Origin: Onthophagus taurus
Lineage: Eukaryota > Arthropoda > Insecta > Coleoptera > Scarabaeidae
Direction: 5' to 3'
Length of the DNA stretch: 64,000 nt
NCBI RefSeq assembly: GCF_036711975.1
Contig: NC_091971.1
Coordinates: 18,173,501 to 18,237,500, forward strand
Positions 35,254 through 45,080 of this stretch are shown piece after piece. Made by a program: the position numbers and the translations under genes. The notes below the pieces were generated by a model. That model ran no database searches. It was not told the origin of the DNA and was given only the letters and a program-made list of their open reading frames with translations. Each line of letters starts with the position of its first letter. Positions within the stretch are counted from its first letter, which is position 1.

Positions 35254-35385
35254 TATATTTGTGACTATCGTTTGAACTAGAGCTAAGCAAAAAAAACATT
35301 ATTGGCAAAATGGCGCCTAGTCACAACTTCATTTAAATAAAAAAAAAAAAAAAAATTTGGTATTGATCACCATAACTCCTTCGAA

Positions 35386-36834
35386 ATGAACCCTCTTATA
35401 CCCTCCATGAAATGTTTAATTAAATTACATAAGCAGGACAAAAGCATAAGACCTATAATCGGGAATAATAATACACCAACTAATAGAATTGCGAAAACTA
35501 TCCAAAGATTTCTATATTCAACTTTCAAAGGCACTTTCCCTTATTCTATCAGAAATTCCACCGAACTTATAAATAAACTATCCACTTTGAATATCGACAA
35601 TAACTGTAAATTGATCTCTTTTGACATCAAAAATTTGTATGCAAATATACCCATCACTCCAACCATCCAAATTATTAAAAAACACCTTATAGATAATATC
35701 ATTGAATTAAATCTCGACCCATTGGAAATCGACAGTTTCTTAAAAATACTTGAATTTACCTGTAATCAAAATTTCTTTACATTTGATAATAGATTTTTTA
35801 AAATGTCCGATGGATTACCTATGGGCTCTCCAATATCTGGGATCCTTGCAGATATATATGTCAACAAATTTGAACAGATACTTTTCTCTAACAAATATAA
35901 GCTTTTCACAAAAGATGTCGTTTTTTATAGTCGATATGTTGATGATATACCAATTGTTTATAAGGGTAATTCAGCCAATCTGATAGCATTACAGAGTATC
36001 TTTAATAATATTACCAACTTAGAGTTCACTATCGAAATGGAAAAAGACAACATGATTAACTTTCTAGACTTAAACATTACCAAGAATCTTTGTAATCAAA
36101 AACTTGAATTTAATATCTTCAGGAAAGACACATTTACGGACAATGTCATTGCCAACAATTCGTATAATCCTAGACAGCATAAACATGCCAGTTTTCGTTT
36201 CATGTTTAACAGAATTTATAACATCCCGTTGAACCAAAATAACTTAGAAATAGAAAACAAGAAGATAATTACTATTGGTATGAATAATGGCTACTCTATA
36301 AACAGTTTACAAAATATCTATAATAAGGTCCATAGTTCTAAAATTAACAACTTGATTTTTCCTAATATAAAAAACATCTCAAAATTCTTAATACTCCCAT
36401 TTCACCCTATTTTAGAAAATAAACTGAACCACAATTTACAAAAATATAATTTATCCCCTGCTTTTGTATCTCATAACAAAATTAGCAATTTTTTAATTAA
36501 TAATAAAGCCAAACATAGAAAAGAGGAATTAAGTGGTGTTTATAAAATCGAATGTCCGGAATGCAATAAATTATATATCGGCCAAACGGGAAGAAATATT
36601 TACACTCGGTTCAAAGAACATTTGTCCAGTTCAAGATCAGCCGTTCATAAACACATACAAGAACAAAAACACAGAATACAATTTCAAAATGTCAAACTGA
36701 TTATAAATCTAAAGAAGTCAAACGAATTGAACCTTTATGAAGAATATAATATAGGTCTACACAAAAAAGAGAATATACTTATGAACGACATTGCTGATTT
36801 CGATACTAACAGATGTTTCCACGATTTTCTTTAG
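35386..36834 (+). CDS. Penelope reverse transcriptase with GIY-YIG endonuclease
   Basis: 482 codons without a stop. The RT begins at KCLIKLHKQDKSIRPII (residues 8-25), has FDIKNLYANIP (first catalytic Asp, about residue 84), DGLPMGSPISGILADIYV (about 142-160) and the catalytic YVDD (about 184-187). The GIY-YIG nuclease at 393-470 has SGVYKIECPECNKLYIGQTG with the metal-binding Cys pair, an Arg in GRNIYTRFKEH, and a late Glu in LYEEYNI. Both enzyme cores look intact, but the N-terminal few hundred residues are absent, so the element is 5'-truncated. It acts by primed reverse transcription at nicked target DNA, the known Penelope mechanism. Confidence 0.92.
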   Translation: MNPLIPSMKCLIKLHKQDKSIRPIIGNNNTPTNRIAKTIQRFLYSTFKGTFPYSIRNSTELINKLSTLNIDNNCKLISFDIKNLYANIPITPTIQIIKKHLIDNIIELNLDPLEIDSFLKILEFTCNQNFFTFDNRFFKMSDGLPMGSPISGILADIYVNKFEQILFSNKYKLFTKDVVFYSRYVDDIPIVYKGNSANLIALQSIFNNITNLEFTIEMEKDNMINFLDLNITKNLCNQKLEFNIFRKDTFTDNVIANNSYNPRQHKHASFRFMFNRIYNIPLNQNNLEIENKKIITIGMNNGYSINSLQNIYNKVHSSKINNLIFPNIKNISKFLILPFHPILENKLNHNLQKYNLSPAFVSHNKISNFLINNKAKHRKEELSGVYKIECPECNKLYIGQTGRNIYTRFKEHLSSSRSAVHKHIQEQKHRIQFQNVKLIINLKKSNELNLYEEYNIGLHKKENILMNDIADFDTNRCFHDFL

Positions 36835-37270
36835 ATACACTTTATATACTATTTTATATGCATTTTGTTATGCATACCATTTCCATTTGAATTTCTTGTT
36901 GCTGCCTGTCCTGTTTTCTCTTCCCACAAACGCGCATGCGATTGTAAATCTCGTCAAAACCAGAAAATTCCATTTACAATCAGTCCTTTCTTGTCAATCA
37001 TACACCTACCCTGCCATCAATTTCCATACGATTAAACTAAAGAATTTTTAATTTTAACTCTGTCTAATGCGTATTTTTTAAAATTTAGTTTTAGTGATAG
37101 TTTTATTTAGTTTGACGCTAATTTTAACCGTACAATTTTTACTGTCAAATATTTCAACCTGATGATTTGTTCTTCAATCAACAACTCTTGACGGTAAATT
37201 TAATTTTAATTTGTTTGTTTTTTGTAATTAACTGATATGATAATGAAAATTATTTTTACTTTGTCTCTAG

Positions 37271-37312
37271 TCGTGCTAGATGAAGATCGCATAGTTCGAT
37301 CGAAACACGTGT
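37271..37312 (+). ncRNA. Hammerhead-like motif at the Penelope 3' end
   Basis: CTAGATGAA is followed by a 5-bp stem GATCG/CGATC (37285-37289 and 37297-37301) and GAAAC at 37302-37306. The position is right for the hammerhead of Penelope terminal repeats, but the first core box has an extra A compared with CUGAUGA, so activity is doubtful. Confidence 0.4.
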
Positions 37313-37405
37313 AGCACCGAAAATAAAAATTAAATATTTTTTCATCGTCTCTGAGATTTCTTATTTTTAAATTTTACGATGAACCTGGAAATAACATTAA
37401 CTAAA

Positions 37406-37560
37406 TTCATTTAAATAAATGAAGTTATGATACTTCCAAATTTCGAAAAGTTAACGTGCCATAGTAAAGTGACCAAACGATCTAGACAGCTGTTCTCGGC
37501 ACCAAAACATACTCCATCATGTTGCTTAAGCATGTTCTGAATCCTAAATTGATATATTAT
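37406..37560. repeat. Fragment of a second foldback copy
   Basis: Matches 34765-34920 of the foldback at 33056 in the same orientation. With 21626-21681 it is probably what remains of a host copy into which the large element and then Penelope inserted. Confidence 0.7.
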
Positions 37561-37840
37561 TTAGTGATTTTCTTTCCATTTTATATTCAATGTAAAAAAC
37601 ACAGCGATTTTGCACTTTAAATAGATTTTATTCTAGTTATTTTTCTCTACTGGTTTCGCCACATTACTCGTAGCATCATCAGGAGATTACGTCAAATGTT
37701 ACAAAAGATTCTTAAAATAGACGATGTTGAGCATTTTTCTTAATTTGTTTCTATTTTTAAAGTGACACTAAAAATCCTTGTTACGTTATCTAAATAAAAT
37801 TAGATAGAAAAAATTGGTGGGCCCCATCCACAAACAATTA
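37561..37840 (-). mobile_element. Penelope-type terminal remnant
   Basis: Non-coding fragment holding the hammerhead core at 37682-37654, followed on the minus strand by an A-rich, AATAAAATCT-containing tail like other Penelope termini. Limits are approximate. Confidence 0.5.
37640..37690 (-). ncRNA. Hammerhead ribozyme candidate
   Basis: The minus strand reads CTGATGA (37682-37676), a stem GCTAC/GTGGC (four Watson-Crick pairs plus one G-U) closed by a 7-base loop, then GAAAC (37657-37653). Both conserved core boxes are exact. Stems I and III are not obvious over a short distance. Confidence 0.55.
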
Positions 37841-39226
37841 ATTCAGGAGATTAAATCGGAGGTTGAAAAGGATAATAATAGAAGGAAATAAATGTCGACG
37901 TAAACAATATTGGAGATGAATATATTATATATTATAAATATTGACTTAGAAGTTTAAGTACATTTTTGAAAAACGTAGAATGTGATTGTATATATTGGTG
38001 TCCAGAGGTTGAGGTACAGCTCTGTTCAGATTTAATGCGAATCGTCCGCTGTTAGCTCCGACATGACGCTGGTACTAGAAGAAGTTACCCTCTTCCTTAA
38101 CCCACGTAAAACCGTCCCAGTTTGATGTGGGCCGAAGAATGGATCACCCTTTTTTTAAATGTGTTAATTTTATTTTATTTTAAATCTTTTTTGATATTTT
38201 TAAGAACAACAAATACACAATTTTTTATATGATCCTCTAATAAATGATTTTAGAGTATTTCTATAAACACAACCTCAGATAAAAATCTCAGTAATATAAT
38301 TAATATAATATAAAACTTATAAATAAAGCTTTATGAAACTCTCCTTCAAATGACATACAAGGATGCATGCGAAAGAGTAGTAAATTCGATGTCTACCACA
38401 TTGCAATGTTGCATAGAGAATAATAGGTATTATACAAAATACTGATAATATTTGATGGTAAATGGACCTTATAAAATTCTCCCCAATTAGATTATTATAA
38501 TATTTATTATATTTTATATGTATAATAATATATTATATTTTTTGTTATACTATAGGAGTATTATATTTTATTATATTGATTTTTGATTTTATTATATTAA
38601 AATGGTTATGGATATATTTCAATATATAGTTTATATATAACTTACTATCAATATATAATTTTCATTCCTTATGAGGTTCGATTTATCGTTCCACTGTATT
38701 ACCAAAGTAATACAGTAATTATTAGTAATTATTTTCATTTACTACAGGAATTGTGTAAAGTAAATGGATTGCTTATACTTATTTATTTTCTTAATTTTTC
38801 TTTGTGATTCAGTCATCTTGACCATAAATCACATCACCCCGCTTGCCTGTTCGGAACTTTTACAACACTACAGAGCAGGTAAAACTTGGATTGAATGCCT
38901 CGTGAACGTAGGTCGTTTCTAGTACAATGTTATGCCTCTACGAGCGGCTCTTTTCGCATTATATCTGAACAGAACTGTACAAACGAAAACAAAAGTGGTA
39001 CAAACGATTGTCTATCGAATTCCATCGACCGTTTTGCGATATCTCTATTAATAACGGAGTTACACACTTTCGGCGGTATTCTGAAAAATAAAAAAATCGC
39101 TGTATTTTGGAAGTGGTTGAGGTACAAAGAAAATCGAAAGTGGTACAAACGATTCTCTACCGAATGGTATTAATAAAATTAGAATATCAAAAAGTGGGGT
39201 TCCGGCAATTTTTCAAAATTTTGTTA
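37841..39226. other. Unassigned AT-rich region with a diverged short repeat
   Basis: No gene recognised. 38460-38690 is extremely AT-rich. A block around GTACAAACGATT...CTATCGAAT occurs at about 38999 and 39141 and again at 42773 beyond the Foldback element, so it is a degenerate direct repeat of the insertion site. The open frame at 38895-39173 spans these repeats and has no recognisable domain. Confidence 0.4.
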
Positions 39227-39429
39227 CCTCTTTAGATGTGGCTGAAGTTAGATTCATATTCGAATCTGTACCAGATTCAGATTCATAAAATTACAGTTGA
39301 CCAGACAAGTATTGAACATATCAATTGAAAAATCGTTTTCTGAAACTACAGAAGTTGTAGCAATCTGCGACTACCCTGGATAATTCGAATAGACCCTCTA
39401 GCATGTTCCCTGTCTACCCTCACCCTCAG

Positions 39430-41480
39430 ATTTGCCGTAGGGGCCGAGGGGTTCCTCGTTTTCAATAGCATACTTAGATATTATTTTCTCAATAACTAGA
39501 GACTGCAGCACCCTGATACTAGTCTAGATTATTGCATTAGGTCCTCTGGTATCTTTCTAGCCCACCAGCACCCCCAGATTTGCCGTAATGGCCGAGGGGT
39601 GAATTTTTTAATATTACTCGTTTTCAATATCAAATGTAAACATTATTTTCTCAATAATTAGAGACTGCAGCACCCTGATACTAGTCTAGATTATTGCATT
39701 AGGTCCTCTGGTATCTTTCTAGCATACCAGCACCCCCAGATTTGCCGTAGGGGCCGAGGGGTGAACTTTTTAATATTACTCGTTTTCAATATCAAATTTA
39801 AACTTTATTTTCTCAATAACTAGAGACTGCAGCACCCTGGGAATAGTCTAGATTATTGCATTAGTTCCTCTGGTATCCTTCTAGCACACCAGCAACCCCA
39901 GATTTGCCGTAGGGGCCGAGGGGTGAATTTTTTAATATTCCTTGTTTTCAATAGCAAATTTAAACATAATTTTCTCAATTACTAGAGACTGCAGCACCCT
40001 AGGACTAGTCTAGATTATTGCATTACGTCCTCTGGTATCCTTCTAGCCCATCAGCACCCCCAAATTTGCCGTAGGGGCCGAAGGGTGAATTTTTCAATAT
40101 TCCTCGTTTTCAATATCAAATGTAAAAATTATTTTCTCAATAACTAGAAACTGCAGCACCCTGGGACTAGTCTAGATTATTGCATTAGGTCCTCTGGTAT
40201 CTTTCTAGCCCACCAGCACCCCCAGATTTGCCGTACCGGCCGAGGGGTGAATTTTTTAATATTACTCGTTTTCAATATCAAATGTAAACATTATTTTCTC
40301 AATAATTAGAGACTGCAGCACCCTGATACTAGTCTAGATTATTGCATTAGGTCCTCTGGTATCTTTCTAGCATACCAGCACCCCCAGATTTGCCGTAGGG
40401 GCCGAGGGGTGAACTTTTTAATATTACTCGTTTTCAATATCAAATTTAAACTTTATTTTCTCAATAACTAGAGACTGCAGCACCCTGGGAATAGTCTAGA
40501 TTATTGCATTAGTTCCTCTGGTATCCTTCTAGCACACCAGCAACCCCAGATTTGCCGTAGGGGCCGAGGGGTGAATTTTTTAATATTCCTTGTTTTCAAT
40601 AGCAAATTTAAACATAATTTTCTCAATTACTAGAGACTGCAGCACCCTAGGACTAGTCTAGATTATTGCATTACGTCCTCTGGTATCCTTCTAGCCCATC
40701 AGCACCCCCAAATTTGCCGTAGGGGCCGAAGGGTGAATTTTTCAATATTCCTCGTTTTCAATATCAAATGTAAAAATTATTTTCTCAATAACTAGAAACT
40801 GCAGCACCCTGGGACTAGTCTAGATTATTGCATTAGGTCCTCTGGTATCTTTCTAGCCCACCAGCACCCCCAGATTTGCCGTACCGGCCGAGGGGTGAAT
40901 TTTTTAATATTACTCGTTTTCAATATCAAATGTAAACATTATTTTCTCAATAATTAGAGACTGCAGCACCCTGATACTAGTCTAGATTATTGCATTAGGT
41001 CCTCTGGTATGTTTCTAGCATACCAGCACCCCCAGATTTGCCGTAGGGGCCGAGGGGTGAATTTTTTAATATTACTCGTTTTCAATATCAAATGTAAACA
41101 TTATTTTCTCAATAATTAGAGACTGCAGCACCCTGATACTAGTCTAGATTATTGCATTAGGTCCTCTGGTATCTTTCTAGCCCATCAGCACCCCCAAATT
41201 TGCCGTAGGGGCCGAAGGGTGAATTTTTCAATATTCCTCGTTTTCAGTATCAAATGTAAAAATTATTTTCTCAATAACTAGAAACTGCAGCACCCTGGGA
41301 CTAGTCTATATTATTGCATTATGTCCTCTAGTATCCTTCTAGTCCACTCGCACCCCCAGATTTGCCGTAGGAGCCGAAGGGTGAATTTTTTAAAATTCCT
41401 CGTTTCCAATAGAAAAATTAAAAATTATTTTCTAGACTAGACTAGAAGAACTAAAGACTACAGCGCCCTGGGACTGGTCT
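39430..41480 (+). repeat. 162-bp tandem repeats, left arm
   Basis: The mark GACTGCAGCACCCTG recurs at 39501, 39663, 39825, 39987, 40149 and so on every 162 bp. A four-unit block (39663-40310) is repeated at 40311-40958. The copy nearest the centre is the most diverged. Confidence 0.95.
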
Positions 41481-41646
41481 AGATTATTATATTCAAAACT
41501 TATTCAATATTTAGTTTGATTTGAAAGTATAATTTTCATATGGCTTTTACTTCTTTATTAATGAAACTTGAACGATACTTTTCAAAATTTTTAGACACAT
41601 TAAAGCATTTAAATTAATTTTTTATATTGTTTTTTGTATTTGTTTT

Positions 41647-41925
41647 TTATATTATATGTTTTTTATATTGACACGGCTCTACCTGTAACGTCGGTAGCTG
41701 TGCCTTACTTATAAAGGTTTCATTATCAGTAGAGGGTTCTGATAAATGTTCTTCATCTAATCTATCATGAATATTACTAAATAATGAAACGTTAGAAACA
41801 AGTAGCTGCGATATAGTTGGCGACGAACGTGTTAGAATGGGGCTGTTACTATTTAGTATTATAGTTTCATTTGCATTAGTAGATCTTTCTTTTATTTCAA
41901 TGTTATTATATAGAAGTAAAAGCAA
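41647..41925 (-). CDS. Hypothetical frame in the Foldback centre
   Basis: 92 codons, Ser/Thr/Asn-rich with acidic patches (RLDEEHLSEPSTDNETF), not like any transposase I know. It could be a captured host exon or chance. It is the only sizeable frame between the arms. Confidence 0.3.
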   Translation of the reverse strand: MLLLLYNNIEIKERSTNANETIILNSNSPILTRSSPTISQLLVSNVSLFSNIHDRLDEEHLSEPSTDNETFISKAQLPTLQVEPCQYKKHII

Positions 41926-41984
41926 TACGAAATTATAATATCAAACTAAATATTACATCAATTTTAAATATAATAATCTAGACT

Positions 41985-42545
41985 AGTTCTAGGGTGCTGC
42001 AGTCTCTAGTTATTGAGAAAATAAAGTTTAAATTTGATATTGAAAACGAGTAATATTAAAAAATTCACCCCTCGGCCCCTACGGCAAATCTGGGGGAGCT
42101 GGTGGGCTAGAAAGATACCAGAGGACCTATTGCAATAATCTAGACTAGTATCAGGGTGCTGCAGTCTCTAATTATTGAGAAAATAATGTTTACATTTGAT
42201 ATTGAAAACGAGTAATATTAAAAAATTCACCCCTCGGCCCCTACGGCAAATCTGGGGGAGCTGGTGGGCTAGAAAGATACCAGAGGACCTATTGCAATAA
42301 TCTAGACTAGTATCAGGGTGCTGCAGTCTCTAATTATTGAGAAAATAATGTGTACATTTGATATTGAAAACGAATAATATTAAAAAATTCACCCCTTGGC
42401 CCCTACGGCAAATCTGGGGGTGCTGGTGGGCTAGAAAGATACCAGAGGACCTAATGCAATAATCTGAACTAGTCCCAGGGTGCTGCAGTCTCTAGTTATT
42501 GAGAAAATAATATCTAAGTATGCTATTGAAAACGGTGAACCGCTC
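41985..42545 (-). repeat. 162-bp tandem repeats, right arm
   Basis: About four units in inverted orientation, with the complementary mark near 41997, 42159, 42321 and 42483. Much shorter than the left arm, so the arms have changed copy number independently. Confidence 0.93.
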
Positions 42546-42769
42546 GGCCCCTACGGCAAATCTGAGGGTGAGGATAGACAGGGAACATACTAGAGGGTCT
42601 ATTCGAATTATCCAGGGTAGTCGCAGATTGCTACAACTTCTGTAGTTTCAGAAAACGATTTTTCAATTGATATGTTCAATACTTGTCTGGTCAACTGTAA
42701 TTTTATGAATCTGAATCTGGTACAGATTCGAATATGAATCTAACTTCAGCCACATCCTCTTTAGATCCT

Positions 42770-43130
42770 GAGGTACAAACGATTCTCTATCGAATGGTAC
42801 TAATAAAACCAAAATATCGTAAACTCGGGTTCCAGGTTCACAGAGCTAAGATCACTAATTTGAGGGACCTTGACTTTTGGCAGAAAGAGATAGTAAATCC
42901 CATATGTCGACCTCACACATTGCGGCTTGTACACATTTTTAAAGCATTTAAGTAGGCAATAAAATGTAATCGACTCGATACAGTGGCGCTAATTGATACA
43001 GCTGATCCAAAATAATTGGTTGCGATGATGAACTTGACTTTTTTTGGCTTTTGGTAGAAAGAGATAGTAAATCACATTGTGGCTTGTACACACTTTTAAA
43101 GCATTTCAAAAGAATGCCTTGAATAACCTC
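42770..43130. pseudogene. Scrambled duplicate carrying part of the Amt/Rh exon 3
   Basis: 42953-43010 matches 44453-44516, the start of exon 3 of the transporter (AATAAAATGTAATCGACTCG and CAGCTGATCCAAAA), in the same orientation with small gaps. On both sides lie two copies of a block AGAAAGAGATAGTAAATC...GGCTTGTACACA (42880-42940 and 43059-43103). A small local duplication with no coding value. Confidence 0.65.
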
Positions 43131-43243
43131 AATGAATTATCAAATATGAATGATACCCAATTTATAGAATAAATATATTTAATTTTTTTAAATTTAATTT
43201 CATGCAATAAATTGGTTCATAGAAATCTTATTTTTCTTAAATT

Positions 43244-44941
43244 TTATTCTACATTTACACTTTTACATTTCACAGTTTTTTGATACTTAAAAATCTGAGA
43301 TAAATCCACTCTATCTCCCCCAGACAATGGATTAGTAGTTGATCCACAAGGTGCATCTAAATTCGATGAAATCGTGTAAATATTTTTATTTAAACCATCG
43401 ATACTATTTTGAGGTGAATTTCTACTCGAATAATTGCTAAACATTTTTGGTGGAAAATTTTTAATTCGAAAACATTTCAGATTTTCTTCTTGTTGGATTT
43501 TATGAACTTGTTCATTCGGCGTTTTTCCAGAAACACCAGGTTCTAAGATATCATCATCTTCGGTAAGATCGATTATGTGATGTAAAGTACATTGAGTTGT
43601 ATATCTTAACATATTCGAGGCTCTTTTATGGGCAATTATTTCGCTTTGGTTTCGTAAAAATCCAGTACACCAAAGTACAAGGAATAAAAAACCATAAATT
43701 GAAACGATAAAAAATAAAATTATTAGCATACATCCAAGCGACCATAAAAAATTGTAAAGGGGTTCTCCAGGTAGTTGATGTTTTAAAAGCCCTATAGCAA
43801 CGATTATTGCGTGAGCAATCGGCGACCAAACTCCAGGTAAAAGAAAATTTGTATGTACGTTGCAATAATCTTGAATAGCCAAGTTAAAATATAATTTTGA
43901 ATGACAACTAATTACGCATCCACCAATAAATGCAATTAAAAAGGAAATTGGCGGGTAAATAATATCGATAAATGACGAAGTAAAAGTTAATCCAATTAAA
44001 AATCCTTGTAACAATCTAGTTATTAGCCAAAAATTAAAATTTAATTTCTTTACAAATAATTCAACCATTATGGATGAAATTCCACCTCCAGAAATTGCCA
44101 AAACAACACTTAAAAACATGCGATTTTCAATTTTATTAAAACTAACCAATGTGTAATTATTAATATATCCGATTATAACCAAAAAATATCCTAATGTTAC
44201 TAATAAAGGTGATTCAGATCCAAGAGAATATTCATCAATATTATTTAAAATCAATAACCTTCTACCCAAAACCAATAATCCTAGCATTGAAATTAAACCA
44301 CATGGTAAATTCAAAACTAAACTACCCCCAAAATCATGTAAAACAGCAGTATAATTTCCAAAAATTGCTTCTTTCATCCAACCATTTTGATTATAAACCC
44401 AATGCAGTAAAATTGGCTGAGTTATTCCAGAGTACATAAAAATAATTATTAAGTATGCAATAAAATGTAATCGACTCGATATAGTTGTGGTAATTACAGC
44501 TGATCCAAAAATAACTATGCAATAACCTATTTAGAAAAAAAAACTTAATCTTTTTAAAGATATTTCCAAAAAAAATACAAACCATAAATTACATGATTCA
44601 TAAACAAATTTGAATAAGTTCCATAACCAATAATTCCATAAATAGAACTTTTCCCAAACGATAATATACACCCTAAAAGACCATATGACGCACTGGATAT
44701 TGAAAAATCTATTATATTTGGTAGGAGTAAATCGTAAAATTGTTCCGTTGGGACACAACCCGCTTCAATTAAAATAAAACCAGCCCTAGCTAACAAAACT
44801 AAAAATATTTGTTAATCAAAATCGTATAAAATTACTTTTAAACTCACCGAGTATAAGCTTTACAAACGCTAATTGTGAAATTAAATCCAATTTTTGTGTT
44901 TCAGTGTTAAACGTGTTTGTTAGATTTAAAGATGAATTCAT
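43244..44941 (-). CDS. Divergent Amt/Rh-family transporter lacking pore histidines
   Basis: Three exons: 44941-44848, 44798-44583 and 44526-43244 (GT-AG, phases agree), 530 residues. Ammonium transporter/Rhesus proteins are trimeric membrane channels for NH3/NH4+ and sometimes CO2. Matches include AGFILIEAG in exon 2, GGSLVLN near residue 176 and DYCNVHTNFLLPG near 323-335, plus about ten hydrophobic segments and a polar tail of about 120 residues. Against the Rh patterns GGSMTIH and DTCGVHNLHGMPG, both channel-lining histidines are replaced: Asn at about 176 and Phe at about 331. Conduction of ammonia by the normal route is therefore doubtful. The gene looks intact, with no stop or frameshift, so it is probably expressed. 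The first Met follows an AT-rich leader; piggyBac copy 2 lies 140 bp upstream of it. Confidence 0.8.
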
Positions 44942-45080
44942 TTTTGTCTTTATGAAACTAATGTCACTTGACAAAGCATCAAAGTCAATGTTTTATAGTG
45001 TCAAAAACAATCTATAATTAATTATAAAAATCTAACCTATTCTGCAAAAAGATGTAATGTACAAAAGTAAGTTGCTTAAC

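Larger units (their letters stand above)
21682..35323. mobile_element. Large inverted-repeat element, unclassified
   Basis: Starts TGACTAGGCGCC and ends with the exact complement. The outer ~70 bp (21682-21751 and 35254-35323) is nearly perfect. The left arm continues to about 24690 and the right arm begins near 27455. The arms are built from 1.0-1.4-kb units related to each other, three on the left and five on the right. Right units alternate with and without a palindrome array, and 27460-29930 repeats as 29930-32400. The centre (24690-27455) is single-copy. A 2198-bp foldback element (33056-35253) is nested in the right arm, so the original was about 11.4 kb. It has no recognisable transposase, RT or integrase. 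It appears to lie inside an older foldback copy (fragments at 21626-21681 and 37406-37560). Confidence 0.85.
35342..37405 (+). mobile_element. Penelope-like retroelement, 5'-truncated
   Basis: Flanked by TTCATTTAAATAAA (35328-35341 and 37406 onward), a target duplication of about 14 bp, inserted into a foldback copy. It carries the RT plus GIY-YIG protein at 35386-36834 and a 3' non-coding region with a hammerhead-like motif near 37276-37305. A poly-A run at the left junction is probably part of the target or of the truncation. Confidence 0.85.
39236..42755. mobile_element. Foldback (FB)-type element with tandem-repeat arms
   Basis: 3520-bp element beginning ATGTGGCTGAAG and ending with its complement, flanked by the exact 9-bp duplication CCTCTTTAG (39227-39235 and 42756-42764). 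Each arm has about 200 bp of unique terminal sequence followed by 162-bp tandem repeats, about 13 on the left and 4 inverted on the right. This is the architecture described for Drosophila FB elements, as is a 9-bp duplication. The centre (41480-41985) is unique and holds one short frame. No transposase is present. Confidence 0.9.

Noticed and set aside
37155..37200. CTGATGA at about 37158 as another hammerhead
   Set aside because: No GAAA box or stem II at the right distance; one box alone is expected by chance in AT-rich DNA.
38930..39173. Overlapping frames on both strands
   Set aside because: They span a degenerate direct repeat and match no domain; neither strand has a credible start context.
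43626..43865. Second minus-strand frame inside the transporter exon
   Set aside because: Alternative-frame shadow of a real exon. The same applies to 44391-44758 frames around its small introns.
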